A stretch of 64,000 nucleotides of DNA from Shewanella ulleungensis (GTDB taxonomy: Bacteria > Pseudomonadota > Gammaproteobacteria > Enterobacterales > Shewanellaceae): assembly GCF_014648315.1 (NCBI RefSeq), contig NZ_BMQW01000006.1:124001-188000 (forward strand), in the 5' to 3' direction. The position numbers and the translations under genes were made by a program. The notes under the pieces were generated by a model. The model was not told where the DNA came from, searched no databases, and saw nothing but the letters and a program-made list of their open reading frames with translations. The number at the start of each line of letters is the position of its first letter. The stretch's first letter is position 1. Shown here in pieces: positions 45,602 to 55,594 of this stretch.

Positions 45602-47935
45602 TTGGTATTGTTTAAGCGTCTGCAGACACGGATTTTTGCGTTTTTTGTACTGGTTATTATTGCAGTACTGACCTTGTCTTTCTGGCTGTCATATCAATCC
45701 AATCAACGACTCGAACATCAGTATGTTGCTAACCAGCTCGAGGTAGCGAGTTTAGTCTTTGAGTCGCAATACGATAATCGAAATTATTATTTAGCGGCGT
45801 TTGCCTCTACAGCGGCAAAAGATTTTGCTTTAAAAGACATTTTTATTGATGGTGATAACCGAAGTTTTTTAGTGGCATTAAATAATCATCGTGGGCGTAT
45901 TAATGCTTCACTCGCGATGGCGGTGTCGGGTGATGGTAAAGTTATTGGTCAGTTGGTTGCTTCACAGGATGAACTCGGACAAGACGTAGTGGCGCTCGGC
46001 TCTGAACAACATACGCCATTTCGCTATAAACTGGACACAGAGTTTGATCAAATAAGTCCTTTCTACTTACTCGATAACAAATTATATCAAATTAAGTTTT
46101 CCCCTCTGACCAGCGGCGGAGATAGTGTGATTGGTTGGGTTGGTTTTGGTTTTCTAATTGGTGACTCATTAGCAAACTCACTGCAAAAACTCACCGGATT
46201 AAACAGTGGTTTTATGCTGTTGGATAAAGATCAGATTACTTCCGTTGGTCATTCAAGTTTTCCGCTCGAGCGTCATGAAACACAATTGATGACCCAATAT
46301 ATTGTTGAAGGCCTGGCCGACAGTGATTTTATCTTATGGAAACAATTTTTAGGTCAAGTTGATAATAAATCCTTGCATGCTTACATGTACAAGTCGCGGT
46401 CAGATTTATTGGCATCGATAGAATCTCAGTGGTTACAGCAAGTGGCTGTGTTGCTATTAATGTTACCGGTATCGTTGCTATTGGCATTTTGGATTTCTGG
46501 CAGCATTACCCGGCCAATTAAACAATTAATAGAACAGGCTCGCTTTATCGCTAAAGGTAATTACCATTCTCATGTAAGCGTTGACTCAAGTGTTGAGTTA
46601 CAACAGCTCGCTAACGAGTTTACCTCGATGCAACAAGCCATTGTTACGCGTGAAAAATCCATTGAACACCAAGCATTTCATGATCCACTTACTAATTTGG
46701 CCAATCGTAATCAACTACAACGAGTGTGCGAGCCTTGGTTGATAGCGGGTTCAAATATGGCTATTTGCTTAATCAATATCCGCCGTATGACTGAGGTGAA
46801 TGTCACGTTAGGCCATGCGGTTGGCGATGAAGTGATTAAAGAAGTGGCTAAACGATTGTGTCATATCAATCCGAATGCGTTGGCATGTCGTTTGTCTGGA
46901 GATGAGTTTGTGTTGGCATTTAAAGAGTGCGAACAATCATCTTTTGAAGCATTCCTAGCCATGTTACAAGCGAAAATTAGCCAAGAATATCATTACCAAG
47001 ATATTTTACTCCATCTACAATTTACTGCAGGGGTTAGCTTTCATCGGCATGGTGTAGATATCGTTACTCTTTTACGTCAAGCTGACACCGCGTTGCAACA
47101 CGCTAAAATGAACAAGCGTGATTACCAGATTTACGATGCCAATATTGATAAAAATAGCATTGAGCGTTTTCAATTAATTAACGAACTAAAATTGGCTATT
47201 GAGCAAAATCAATTAGTGCTTTACTACCAACCTAAACTCAACTTAGTGAAACAAAAAATTACTCACGTTGAAGCATTAGTACGCTGGGTGCATCCTAGTC
47301 GTGGGATTATTCCACCTGATACTTTTATTCCTATTGCTGAAAAAACCATGCAAATGGATGCCTTGACTCGCTGGGTTATTACTGAAGCAATGGCGCAATA
47401 TCATCGTTGGCAGGCGCAAGGTATAGACATGTGCATTGCCGTTAATATCTCTGCTGAAAATTTGAAAGACGAACAGTTTTGTTATTGGGTGATAGACACC
47501 TTGGCGCAGCAAAATGTGCCCGTATCAGCGATGACGCTAGAGATAACCGAAGATGCCGTGGTGTCAGACCCTGAACTTGCGATTAAACAGCTAACGTTAT
47601 TGCGGCAAAATGGCTTAACCTTATCTATTGACGATTACGGCACTGGCTATTCATCTTTAGCGCAATTAAAACAACTGCCTGTAGACGAGTTAAAAATTGA
47701 TAAGTCATTTGTGCAAAAGTTACTTCAGACAGAGGCTGACCAAATTATTGTGCAATCAACCTTACAATTAGCACATAACTTAGGCCTTAAAGTGGTCGCA
47801 GAAGGCATTGAAGATAAAGAGACCTTACAATGGCTCACTGAACGCGATTGTGAAATGGGCCAAGGTTTTTATTTGTCGCGGCCATTACCAGAACAGCAGT
47901 TTAACGATTGGTTAAGCCAGTCTACTTACGTGTAG
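45602..47935 (+). CDS. Membrane GGDEF-EAL protein, probable c-di-GMP phosphodiesterase
   Basis: A 777-residue protein starting at TTG (GAAGGA about nine bases upstream; a second TTG six bases on is possible). A membrane helix at ~9-29 and another at ~277-298 frame a ~245-residue periplasmic sensor domain, probably Cache-like. HAMP (~300-345), GGDEF-type (~350-510) and EAL (~525-770) domains follow. The GGDEF signature is SGDEF, so cyclase activity is doubtful. The EAL domain keeps EALVRW, NISAENL, EITEDAV, the DDYGTGYSS Asp pair, the following Lys in DELKIDKSF and AEGIED, so it should hydrolyse c-di-GMP. The tight upstream cupredoxin suggests a redox or copper input. Confidence 0.92.
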   Translation: MVLFKRLQTRIFAFFVLVIIAVLTLSFWLSYQSNQRLEHQYVANQLEVASLVFESQYDNRNYYLAAFASTAAKDFALKDIFIDGDNRSFLVALNNHRGRINASLAMAVSGDGKVIGQLVASQDELGQDVVALGSEQHTPFRYKLDTEFDQISPFYLLDNKLYQIKFSPLTSGGDSVIGWVGFGFLIGDSLANSLQKLTGLNSGFMLLDKDQITSVGHSSFPLERHETQLMTQYIVEGLADSDFILWKQFLGQVDNKSLHAYMYKSRSDLLASIESQWLQQVAVLLLMLPVSLLLAFWISGSITRPIKQLIEQARFIAKGNYHSHVSVDSSVELQQLANEFTSMQQAIVTREKSIEHQAFHDPLTNLANRNQLQRVCEPWLIAGSNMAICLINIRRMTEVNVTLGHAVGDEVIKEVAKRLCHINPNALACRLSGDEFVLAFKECEQSSFEAFLAMLQAKISQEYHYQDILLHLQFTAGVSFHRHGVDIVTLLRQADTALQHAKMNKRDYQIYDANIDKNSIERFQLINELKLAIEQNQLVLYYQPKLNLVKQKITHVEALVRWVHPSRGIIPPDTFIPIAEKTMQMDALTRWVITEAMAQYHRWQAQGIDMCIAVNISAENLKDEQFCYWVIDTLAQQNVPVSAMTLEITEDAVVSDPELAIKQLTLLRQNGLTLSIDDYGTGYSSLAQLKQLPVDELKIDKSFVQKLLQTEADQIIVQSTLQLAHNLGLKVVAEGIEDKETLQWLTERDCEMGQGFYLSRPLPEQQFNDWLSQSTYV

Positions 47936-47947
47936 GAGTGCTAATTA

Positions 47948-49216
47948 TTGACTGTTATTGACCGTTTCGTATCTCGCTGCATTTGTTTATCTCTCGTAAC
48001 TGTTCACTTAAGTGTCCAGTCGATGGAGTGGGGTGAAATTGAACATCATGTCAGTGGCGTAGTTGATACTCGTATTGGGTATGCAGACAGCAGCGATTCA
48101 TACTTAAGCGCAGGCCTAGGTAAGTTTAGTGCCAACAATGGTTCACAGTTTGCCTTGTCACAACTAGGATTGAGTTATCACACGCAATGGGGCGATGCTT
48201 GGTCTAGTCGCATTGTCGCGAATGGCTATTTGGATGGCATCAATAATGGCATCGGTTTAACTGAGGCCTTAGTGCGATATCGCGATATTCCAAGCGAGTC
48301 GGGTATCCGTCTTGATGTTGAATTTGGCTTAATGTACCCCAAAATATCATTAGAAAATGTCGCTACCGCGTGGGCATCACCTTACAGTTTAAGTTATTCG
48401 ACCATTAACAGCTGGCTTGCTGAAGAAGTTCGCCATATTGGTTTGTCGACCACAATTGAATCTTTAGGTAAATATCGCCAATCCGCGCATGACTTTTCAT
48501 TAACCGCAGAAGCTTTTATGTTTAATGACACCACGGGAGCAATGCTCGCGTGGCATGGATGGACGCAAACGTCGAGGCAAACGCTGTTACAAGAAACGAT
48601 TCCCATCACCGCCATTCCTGCAATGCAGCCAGATGGCATGCTCGCAGAGCAAGCCGCAAATTCAGACCCATTTACCGAACTTGATGATCGTATTGGTGCC
48701 CATGTTGTTGCTAAGTGGGCGTGGCGAAGTAACGGCAATGTGCAAGTAGGATACTATGACAACAATGCCAACACGCTTATTGTTAAGCAAGGTCAGTATG
48801 TTTGGTTAACCAAATTTGGTCATGTTGGTGCTAAATGGTTGTTGCCCTATGGTGTTAGTTTCATTAGTCAATATATGCAAGGCAATACCTTAATGACCAA
48901 TACCGACGGTTTACCTGTGGTCGATAACGATTTTCATTCGGGTTATATCATGTTGAGTAAACGTTTTACTCAACACCGTGTAAGCTTGCGTGTAGAAGAC
49001 TTTTCTGTGACCGATAAAGATGTTACCCCAGATGATAATAATAACGAGGATGGTCAGTCGTTGACTGTGGCATATCAATATCAACTGGATAAACCCTGGT
49101 TTATTCAGCTTGAGTACAATGTGATTGATTCTACTCGTCCTGCTAGGCGTTATATCAATCAACCTATCGAGCTTGTTGAACAGCAATGGCAAGTGTCGAG
49201 TCGATACTTCTTTTAA
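47948..49216 (+). CDS. Predicted outer-membrane beta-barrel protein
   Basis: I do not recognise a named family for this 422-residue protein. It starts at a TTG 12 bp after the GGDEF-EAL stop, with GGAG about 10 bp upstream. A signal peptide (ending near VQS-MEW) is followed by alternating-hydrophobicity strands rich in Tyr, Trp and Gly, and the chain ends in SSRYFF, the terminal-Phe signal for BAM-dependent barrel insertion. It may be porin-like or a phosphate-selective-porin-type barrel. Its place as the third gene of the cupredoxin-GGDEF/EAL unit suggests shared function. A strong terminator follows. Confidence 0.75.
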   Translation: MTVIDRFVSRCICLSLVTVHLSVQSMEWGEIEHHVSGVVDTRIGYADSSDSYLSAGLGKFSANNGSQFALSQLGLSYHTQWGDAWSSRIVANGYLDGINNGIGLTEALVRYRDIPSESGIRLDVEFGLMYPKISLENVATAWASPYSLSYSTINSWLAEEVRHIGLSTTIESLGKYRQSAHDFSLTAEAFMFNDTTGAMLAWHGWTQTSRQTLLQETIPITAIPAMQPDGMLAEQAANSDPFTELDDRIGAHVVAKWAWRSNGNVQVGYYDNNANTLIVKQGQYVWLTKFGHVGAKWLLPYGVSFISQYMQGNTLMTNTDGLPVVDNDFHSGYIMLSKRFTQHRVSLRVEDFSVTDKDVTPDDNNNEDGQSLTVAYQYQLDKPWFIQLEYNVIDSTRPARRYINQPIELVEQQWQVSSRYFF

Positions 49217-49227
49217 ATTGAATAAAC

Positions 49228-49260
49228 AAAAATGCTACACCAATTATGGTGTAGCATTTT
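49228..49260. terminator. Bidirectional terminator between the barrel gene and xthA
   Basis: AAAATGCTACACCA ATTA TGGTGTAGCATTTT: a perfect 14-bp stem between convergent genes. Confidence 0.93.
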
Positions 49261-49311
49261 ATTTGGACAGGGCATTAGCGAGACTGACAAATCTAATAAG
49301 TCATAGATTGC

Positions 49312-50118
49312 TTAACTTAATGTTGTCCAAATTGGCGCATGATCAGACGGTTTTTCAATGCCGCGTAAATCATAATCAACGTCAGACTCAACTAGGCGGG
49401 TGACCATAGGTTGCGTAACTAAAATTACGTCAATGCGCAGACCTCGGTTGTCATCGAAGCCTTTACTGCGATAATCAAACCACGAGTAACGCTCAGTCCG
49501 ACTTGGGTGTAAATGACGGAAACTATCGACAAATCCCCATTGTTGTAGTCGCGCTAACCATTCACGCTCTTCAGGCTGAAAACTGCATTTGCCGGTTTTT
49601 AACCAACGCTTTGCGTTTACATCGCCAATACCGATATCTAAATCAGTAGGCGAAATATTAATATCTCCGATCACCGCAATGTCTTCATCTGCTTTATGAT
49701 GCTTGTCTAAATGCGCCATTAGGTCTTGATAAAACTTACGCTTAGCAGGATATTTTGTTTCGTGATGAATGCTTTCACCCTGCGGAAAATAACCATTGAA
49801 CACGGTTAACGTACGGCCATTATCTTGTTTAAATTGTCCAATGATTAAGCGGCGCTGTGCGTCTTCATCGTCGGTTTCAAACCCTTTGATAATCTTAAGC
49901 GGTTCAGCTTTAGACAGCATAGCCACACCATAATGTGCTTTACCGCCATGGTAATGCACTTTGTAGCCCATGGCTTCAACATCAGCAACTGGAAATGCTT
50001 CGTCGTGTACTTTGGTTTCTTGTAGACCAATAATATCTGGCGAGTGACTGTCGATCAGCGCTTGCAACTGATGCAAGCGTGCGCGTAAGCCATTAATGTT
50101 AAATGAGACAATCTTCAT
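49312..50118 (-). CDS. xthA: Exodeoxyribonuclease III
   Basis: An AP endonuclease and 3'-5' exonuclease of base-excision repair. The 268-residue protein matches E. coli XthA in length. [23 protein letters not shown] (metal-binding Glu34), [33 protein letters not shown] and the catalytic His in KPSDHAPIW are all present. Its ATG overlaps the yciI stop codon by one base, so it is translationally coupled as the last gene of a yciB-yciI-xthA unit. Confidence 0.96.
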   Translation of the reverse strand: MKIVSFNINGLRARLHQLQALIDSHSPDIIGLQETKVHDEAFPVADVEAMGYKVHYHGGKAHYGVAMLSKAEPLKIIKGFETDDEDAQRRLIIGQFKQDNGRTLTVFNGYFPQGESIHHETKYPAKRKFYQDLMAHLDKHHKADEDIAVIGDINISPTDLDIGIGDVNAKRWLKTGKCSFQPEEREWLARLQQWGFVDSFRHLHPSRTERYSWFDYRSKGFDDNRGLRIDVILVTQPMVTRLVESDVDYDLRGIEKPSDHAPIWTTLS

Positions 50119-50417
50119 TAAGGCAATACTCGCTTAAATGGCTTAACGATAACGCTTTTGTAAACTCCTGCAGCAATATATGGGTCAACATCAGCCCATG
50201 CTTGCGCCGCTTCTAAAGATGGAAAATCCGCGACAACGAGTGAACCGGTAAATCCTGCTTCACCAGGGTTTTCGTTATCAATCGCTGGATGCGGTCCAGC
50301 TGTTAATAAGCGACCTTCATCAGCTAAAGCTTGTAAACGAGCTAAATGATCTGCGCGAACTGACATGCGTTTTTCTAGGCTGTTTTCTACGTCTTGAGAT
50401 GAAATCATGTACCACAT
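50118..50417 (-). CDS. yciI: YciI family protein
   Basis: A 99-residue ferredoxin-like-fold protein (E. coli YciI has 98) of uncertain function. The start is [17 protein letters not shown], preceded by AAGGAA; the longer frame upstream has no support. [24 protein letters not shown] contains the conserved His and the Gly-Pro loop. It overlaps xthA by one base at its end and lies 35 bp after yciB. Confidence 0.93.
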   Translation of the reverse strand: MWYMISSQDVENSLEKRMSVRADHLARLQALADEGRLLTAGPHPAIDNENPGEAGFTGSLVVADFPSLEAAQAWADVDPYIAAGVYKSVIVKPFKRVLP

Positions 50418-50452
50418 ATTGACGGCTTCCTTGTTGAAATACGAATTGATGA

Positions 50453-51004
50453 TCACTGACCATCTTCTGGGTTAATTGGTTCTTCTTGCATATTTTTATA
50501 AAGATAAACAACGGTAATGACAGTATTAATTAGAGTTAGGGCAGTAAGGCCAAACACTTTGAAATTAACCCATGTTTCTAATGGTAAACTAAAGGCAATA
50601 TAAATATTTGCTAAACCACATAATACAAAAAAACTGACCCAATACCATGTGACTTGTGTCCAGATTTTATCGTCTACAGTCATTTCTTTTCCTAACATGC
50701 TTTTCAGCGCAGGTTTTCCCATGACTTGTGACACAATTAACCCAATCGCAAATAAGGCGTAAACGATGGTGACTTTCCATTTTATGAAGGCGTCATCATG
50801 GAAAAATAAGGTTAACGAACCAAATACGGTCACCATTGCAAAGGTGGCTAGGTGCATCTTTTCAATGTGTTTATACAATAAATAGGTGACGACTAATTGA
50901 ATCGCTGTAGCCGCAATTAACACGCCAGTAGCTGTGTAAATATCGTAAAACTTATACACAGCAAAAAAAATCACTAAAGGTAAAAAATCTAACAGTTGCT
51001 TCAT
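50453..51004 (-). CDS. yciB: Inner-membrane septation protein YciB (IspZ)
   Basis: A 183-residue protein with about five membrane helices beginning [25 protein letters not shown], the family signature; [19 protein letters not shown] and [14 protein letters not shown] are also conserved. It is implicated in envelope integrity and division. The start follows homology; the frame extends 36 bp upstream. It heads the yciB-yciI-xthA unit next to the trp operon, a neighbourhood also seen in enterics. Confidence 0.94.
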   Translation of the reverse strand: MKQLLDFLPLVIFFAVYKFYDIYTATGVLIAATAIQLVVTYLLYKHIEKMHLATFAMVTVFGSLTLFFHDDAFIKWKVTIVYALFAIGLIVSQVMGKPALKSMLGKEMTVDDKIWTQVTWYWVSFFVLCGLANIYIAFSLPLETWVNFKVFGLTALTLINTVITVVYLYKNMQEEPINPEDGQ

Positions 51005-51117
51005 AAATATCTCAAACAGAATGAGTACAGAAAACCACAAGAGTGGTTAATCTAATAATATAATAAGGTGCAATTGTACATGAGCAGAGCGTGTTTATGA
51101 ACTGTAAGCTGTTGCTA

Positions 51118-52023
51118 TTAACTGCTTGGGATATGTTTAGATTCTAATGTGATCCACAGTTGTTGCTCGTTAAGTAATTCAGCACTTTTTTTCGATAAGT
51201 AGGGATTGTGTAACACGATTTCTGTGCGTTTATCTAATTGTGATTTTTCTAGCATGTTTTGGGTAATAGGGTGGTTATAAAATAACTGATCAAAGCTGCC
51301 ATCTACAATTGATTTTCTAAGCCCGTAATCAATGCGTTCAGCTAAGTGTGTATTGCTTTTACGGACGAAAAAATAAATGGGTGCAGGGTATTTGAGTAAA
51401 AATTTATGTTCTAGCACCACGTTAGGGTACCGGGCTAAGTCGCGCCAAGGTTCGTGTATTGAACGAGGGTAATAATCAAAACGACCTTTTAATAACATGG
51501 TGATGAGTTGTTGATCGCCGCCGCGGATCACATTAAAACCATTGCTGTTTAAAATATCGACATCAGGCCAGTCTGTGCCTTGACCCATTAAAGTTTGTTT
51601 GATTTGTTCTAAGTCCATTTGCTCAAACTTAGCTTGATCATTTCTACGAATAAGCCCTATTCGATATCCCATTAGGCCTTTTAATAAAGGAATGTATATC
51701 GCTTGTAATTGCTCCTCTCTTTCTATGCTCGTCATTGTCCATACAACATCAATCATTTTATTGTCAGCAACCATTTTAAGTGCGCGGCCTTGTGGCATTT
51801 CAATCATGACTGCGTTCAGTTGATAGTCGCCATATTGATCTCGACTTTTTTCTAAGGCAAGCTCAAGCAGTGAGATAAAATAGGCTTGTTTGGGATCAAT
51901 ACCTTGAATGGATGCATTATAATTGACAATGGTTTTTGGAAGGAGTGTATAGTCCGCCGCGTTAATTGGGCATATCACAGACATAAAGCAAATCGTTAAA
52001 ATCCTTATCAACGAATTTTTCAT
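51118..52023 (-). CDS. Periplasmic solute-binding-protein-like protein
   Basis: A 301-residue exported protein with a signal peptide ending near INA-ADY. The body resembles family 3 solute-binding proteins in outline (SLLELALEKSRDQYGDYQLN, DVVWTMTSIEREEQLQAIYIPL, LITMLLKGRFDYYPRSIHEP), but no transporter permease or ATPase is adjacent. Such orphans often serve as sensory or ligand-capture proteins. It lies between the trp operon terminator and yciB and seems to be its own unit. Ligand unknown. Confidence 0.7.
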   Translation of the reverse strand: MKNSLIRILTICFMSVICPINAADYTLLPKTIVNYNASIQGIDPKQAYFISLLELALEKSRDQYGDYQLNAVMIEMPQGRALKMVADNKMIDVVWTMTSIEREEQLQAIYIPLLKGLMGYRIGLIRRNDQAKFEQMDLEQIKQTLMGQGTDWPDVDILNSNGFNVIRGGDQQLITMLLKGRFDYYPRSIHEPWRDLARYPNVVLEHKFLLKYPAPIYFFVRKSNTHLAERIDYGLRKSIVDGSFDQLFYNHPITQNMLEKSQLDKRTEIVLHNPYLSKKSAELLNEQQLWITLESKHIPSS

Positions 52024-52083
52024 ACGACCTCAATTTCTGAGTTGATTGGTATATTGAAATCAGTATTGTTGAGTATAGAGAGT

Positions 52084-52112
52084 ATAAAAAAGGAGCAAAC
52101 TCGTTGCTCCTC
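52084..52112 (-). terminator. Rho-independent terminator of the trp operon
   Basis: On the minus strand GGAGCAA CGAGT TTGCTCC is followed by six T, about 20 bp after trpA. Confidence 0.92.
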
Positions 52113-52132
52113 AGTATTTGTTAAAATACATC

Positions 52133-52936
52133 TTAAGTTGCAGATTTCATCGCAGTTGTAAACTCTGCAAGCTTAGCTAAAAGTGTTACTTCATCATGTT
52201 GATGTGCTTCAATGATTTTCACCACAGCTGACCCCGAAATGGCACCTGCAGCACCCGCGCTGATAGCTGCGCGAACTTGATCAGGTTCTGCGATACCAAA
52301 ACCTAACAATGGCGGTGGAGCATTAAACTCAGCTAATTGGGCCAAAATGTTTTCTATCGGTTGACCTGCTTTTGACTCGGTACCGGTTACACCTGCACGA
52401 GAGAGTAAATAGGTATAACCTTCGCCGCGCTCGCTCACAAGTTTTAAGGTGTCAGCATCTGCATTAGGTGGTGCTATAAAAATAGGTGCAATGCCATGTG
52501 CTTTAGCTGCTTGACTAAATGGCGCAGACTCTTCAACAGGCACATCGGCAATTAACACTGAATCAACGCCAGCGGTTTGTGCTTTGGCATAAAATTCATC
52601 AATACCGTTTGCAAAAACAAGATTGGCGTAAAGTAATAATCCAATGGGTAAATCTGGATGCTGTGCACGAATTTTAGCGATAAGAGCGAAGCAATCATCT
52701 GGTTTAGTGCCTGCGGCTAAAGAACGTAAATTTGCACCTTGAATTACAGGTCCGTCAGCAAGTGGGTCTGAAAATGGAAACCCTAATTCGAGTGCATCAG
52801 CGCCGTTATCAACCAAGGTCTGAATAATTTTTAATGACAGTTCGAGGCCAGGATCGCCAATTGTCACAAAAGGAACGAACGCGCCTTTTTGTTGGGCTTT
52901 AAGGGCTGCAAATGTTGTTTGATAACGGTTACTCAT
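52133..52936 (-). CDS. trpA: Tryptophan synthase alpha chain
   Basis: Cleaves indole-3-glycerol phosphate to indole and glyceraldehyde 3-phosphate and passes indole to TrpB. The 267-residue TIM barrel has [20 protein letters not shown] (catalytic Glu and Asp), [21 protein letters not shown] and the phosphate-binding [11 protein letters not shown] and [10 protein letters not shown]. It overlaps trpB by 8 bp, consistent with coupling, and ends the operon. Confidence 0.97.
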   Translation of the reverse strand: MSNRYQTTFAALKAQQKGAFVPFVTIGDPGLELSLKIIQTLVDNGADALELGFPFSDPLADGPVIQGANLRSLAAGTKPDDCFALIAKIRAQHPDLPIGLLLYANLVFANGIDEFYAKAQTAGVDSVLIADVPVEESAPFSQAAKAHGIAPIFIAPPNADADTLKLVSERGEGYTYLLSRAGVTGTESKAGQPIENILAQLAEFNAPPPLLGFGIAEPDQVRAAISAGAAGAISGSAVVKIIEAHQHDEVTLLAKLAEFTTAMKSAT

Positions 52937-54134
52937 TGCCGCTCTCCTGTTGTTTGGCTTCTAGAATATCAGCCACGGTGAAAATATCTTTGTCACCACG
53001 CCCTGATAAATTAACCACTAATATGGTTTCTTTGGTGGCTTCTTTTGCCATACGTACGGCGTATGCCAGTGCATGTGCTGATTCTAATGCAGGAATAATC
53101 CCTTCACAGCGTGCTAGTGTTTGAAACATTTCTAGTGCTTCATCATCGGTTGCTGACTCATAACGAGCACGGCCTATGGCATTTAAATGCGCATGTTGTG
53201 GTCCAACTGATGGAAAATCAAGACCCGCCGACACAGAATATGATTCTTCAATCTGGCCCGAGCTGTCTTGCATTAACGGTGACTTCATACCAAAGAATAT
53301 ACCGGTTTTACCGTGCTTAAGTGGTGCGCCGTGCATTGGTGTGTCGATGCCTTTACCGGCAGGTTCAACACCGATCAATTCTACTGATGGTTCATCAATA
53401 AAGTCAGCAAACATACCTATCGCGTTTGAACCACCGCCGACACAGGCGATAACGGCATCTGGCAAGCGGCCTTCTTTTTCAAGAATTTGCTTTTTAGTTT
53501 CTTCACCAATCATACGTTGGAACTCACGTACGATTGTTGGGAAAGGGTGTGGACCAGCTGCTGTGCCTAATAAGTAATGCGCTTTGTCGTAGCTGGCAGA
53601 CCAGTCACGCATGGCTTCATTACAGGCATCTTTTAGGGTTGATGAGCCAGAGGTTACTGGGATAACTTCTGCGCCCATTAACTTCATTCTAAATACGTTT
53701 GGCGACTGGCGCTCAATGTCTTTCGCACCCATGTATACTTTACATTTTAGGCCTAAAAGCGCGCAGGCTAGTGCGGTTGCTACACCATGCTGACCAGCAC
53801 CTGTTTCCGCAATGATTTCCTTTTTACCCATGCGTTTTGCCAATAATGCCTGACCTAATACTTGGTTGGTCTTGTGTGCACCACCATGGAGTAGGTCTTC
53901 ACGCTTTAGGTAAATTTTTACCATCGGGTTTGGACTTAAGTTACGCGTTAAGGTTAATGCTGTTGGGCGACCAGCGTAGTTTTTCAGCAAGTCGGTAAAC
54001 TCAGCTTGAAAGCTTTCGTCTTGCTGCGCGTCAACAAAGGCAGATTCAAGTTGTTTTAATGCTGGCACTAGAATTTGCGGTACGTACATACCACCGTATT
54101 CGCCGAAATAAGGGTTAAGCTTGAGCTCGGTCAT
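52929..54134 (-). CDS. trpB: Tryptophan synthase beta chain
   Basis: A PLP enzyme joining indole and serine to form tryptophan. The 401-residue protein begins [20 protein letters not shown]. The PLP lysine is in [14 protein letters not shown] and the cofactor-phosphate loop in [12 protein letters not shown], with [12 protein letters not shown] near the active site. There is a 56-bp gap to trpCF upstream and an 8-bp overlap with trpA downstream. Confidence 0.97.
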   Translation of the reverse strand: MTELKLNPYFGEYGGMYVPQILVPALKQLESAFVDAQQDESFQAEFTDLLKNYAGRPTALTLTRNLSPNPMVKIYLKREDLLHGGAHKTNQVLGQALLAKRMGKKEIIAETGAGQHGVATALACALLGLKCKVYMGAKDIERQSPNVFRMKLMGAEVIPVTSGSSTLKDACNEAMRDWSASYDKAHYLLGTAAGPHPFPTIVREFQRMIGEETKKQILEKEGRLPDAVIACVGGGSNAIGMFADFIDEPSVELIGVEPAGKGIDTPMHGAPLKHGKTGIFFGMKSPLMQDSSGQIEESYSVSAGLDFPSVGPQHAHLNAIGRARYESATDDEALEMFQTLARCEGIIPALESAHALAYAVRMAKEATKETILVVNLSGRGDKDIFTVADILEAKQQESGNE

Positions 54135-54190
54135 AAATGTTCCCTTCGAGTAATCGTGTTTTAGCTAAAAATCGTGTCGTAATATACAAA

Positions 54191-55594
54191 CTAGTTACGG
54201 CGTAATTGGGTGAATGCTTCAATTAATTTTTGATGGTCTTTATGGCCAGGTGCTGATTCTACACCAGAGTTGATGTCTACCCCATAAAAGCCTTGCTGGC
54301 TGGCGAGATAAACGTTATCTGGGGTTAAACCTCCGGCCAACATAGCATCGGCTTTATTGTCGATGTCTGCTTGCCAGTTAAAGGTTTGGCCGGTGCCGCC
54401 AAATTGCTCTGCAGATTTACTGTCATACAAATATCGATCAGCCCCTTGCGGTTTATTTGCCATCACCCCGGTTTGACTGTCGATTGCAACGGCTTTCCAA
54501 ATTTGCGTGCTGAGCTGCTTTTGAGCCAACAGTGCGCGTAGGGCATCAATTTCGAGTTCGGTTTCATTGCCGTGTAATTGCACCGCAAATAGGTTAAGTG
54601 TTTGCGCTATAGACGCGATGGTTTCAATCTGTTCATTAACAAATACACCAACCATATTTAATGCAATGTGTTGTTGCTGCATTTGAGCAATAAGCTCTGC
54701 GGCTGTTTCTGCGTTTACCGCTCTAGGCGATTTAGGGTGGAAAATTAATCCGCCAAATACTCCGCCAGCTTTTGCTACCGCAGCAATGTCTTCAATACGA
54801 GTTAAGCCACAGACTTTATTATTGCCATAAATCAATTGTCTGCAGGCTAGATCAATATCGGCTTGTGCCATAATTGAACTACCCACAAGGTAGCCATCAA
54901 CTAATGGATTCAGGCGACGAGTTTGCTGATGGTTATAAATGCCTGATTCGCTTATCACTACGCGATCGGTAGGGATTTGAGGTGCTAAACGTTCTGTCGT
55001 GGCTAAATCGGTACTTAAATCGCGCAGGTTACGGTTGTTAATACCAATAATTGGCGCATTAAGTTCAATGGCGCGTATTAATTCTGGCTGATTACTGACT
55101 TCAGTTAAGGTATCAAGTTGGTACTTAGCTGCTTCGTCGGCCAGCAGGCGATATTGGTTATCATCTAACACCGATAGCATTAATAAGATGGCATCGGCAC
55201 CTTGGTGGGCGGCGAGTTTAACTTGATAGGAGTCGACAAAGAAATCTTTACAGATGATCGGTTGAGTCACTCTAGCGCGAACCCGTGGAATGTAATCCAT
55301 GTCGCCTTGGAAAAACTCTTCGTCTGTTAGCACCGAAATACCAGCAGCATAGTGGTTGTAAATATCTGCAATCGCTTCGACATTAAAGTCTGCACGAATG
55401 AGTCCTTTAGACGGACTGGCCTTCTTACATTCTAAAATAAACTGTGCATTAGGTGCTTTAAGTGCCGCGTATAAACTACGATCAGATATTTTAGGCTGTA
55501 AACTGGCTTCAGGAAAGCGCAGTTTAAGGGCAGCAATATGGGCAACTTTCGTATCAACAATACGCGTCAATACGTTACTTTCTGGGTTACTCAT
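54191..55594 (-). CDS. trpC: Fused indole-3-glycerol-phosphate synthase / phosphoribosylanthranilate isomerase
   Basis: A bifunctional TrpC-TrpF, as in E. coli. The 467-residue protein has an IGPS barrel at about residues 1-258 (ILECKKASPSKGLIR, CKDFFVDSYQV, IGINNRNLRDL, ISESGIYNHQ) and a PRAI barrel from about 262 (CGLTRIEDIAAVAKAG, VGVFVNEQIE, VQLHGNETE, LAGGLTPDNV, GVDINSGVE). Both active sites appear intact. It overlaps trpD by 8 bp. Confidence 0.97.
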   Translation of the reverse strand: MSNPESNVLTRIVDTKVAHIAALKLRFPEASLQPKISDRSLYAALKAPNAQFILECKKASPSKGLIRADFNVEAIADIYNHYAAGISVLTDEEFFQGDMDYIPRVRARVTQPIICKDFFVDSYQVKLAAHQGADAILLMLSVLDDNQYRLLADEAAKYQLDTLTEVSNQPELIRAIELNAPIIGINNRNLRDLSTDLATTERLAPQIPTDRVVISESGIYNHQQTRRLNPLVDGYLVGSSIMAQADIDLACRQLIYGNNKVCGLTRIEDIAAVAKAGGVFGGLIFHPKSPRAVNAETAAELIAQMQQQHIALNMVGVFVNEQIETIASIAQTLNLFAVQLHGNETELEIDALRALLAQKQLSTQIWKAVAIDSQTGVMANKPQGADRYLYDSKSAEQFGGTGQTFNWQADIDNKADAMLAGGLTPDNVYLASQQGFYGVDINSGVESAPGHKDHQKLIEAFTQLRRN

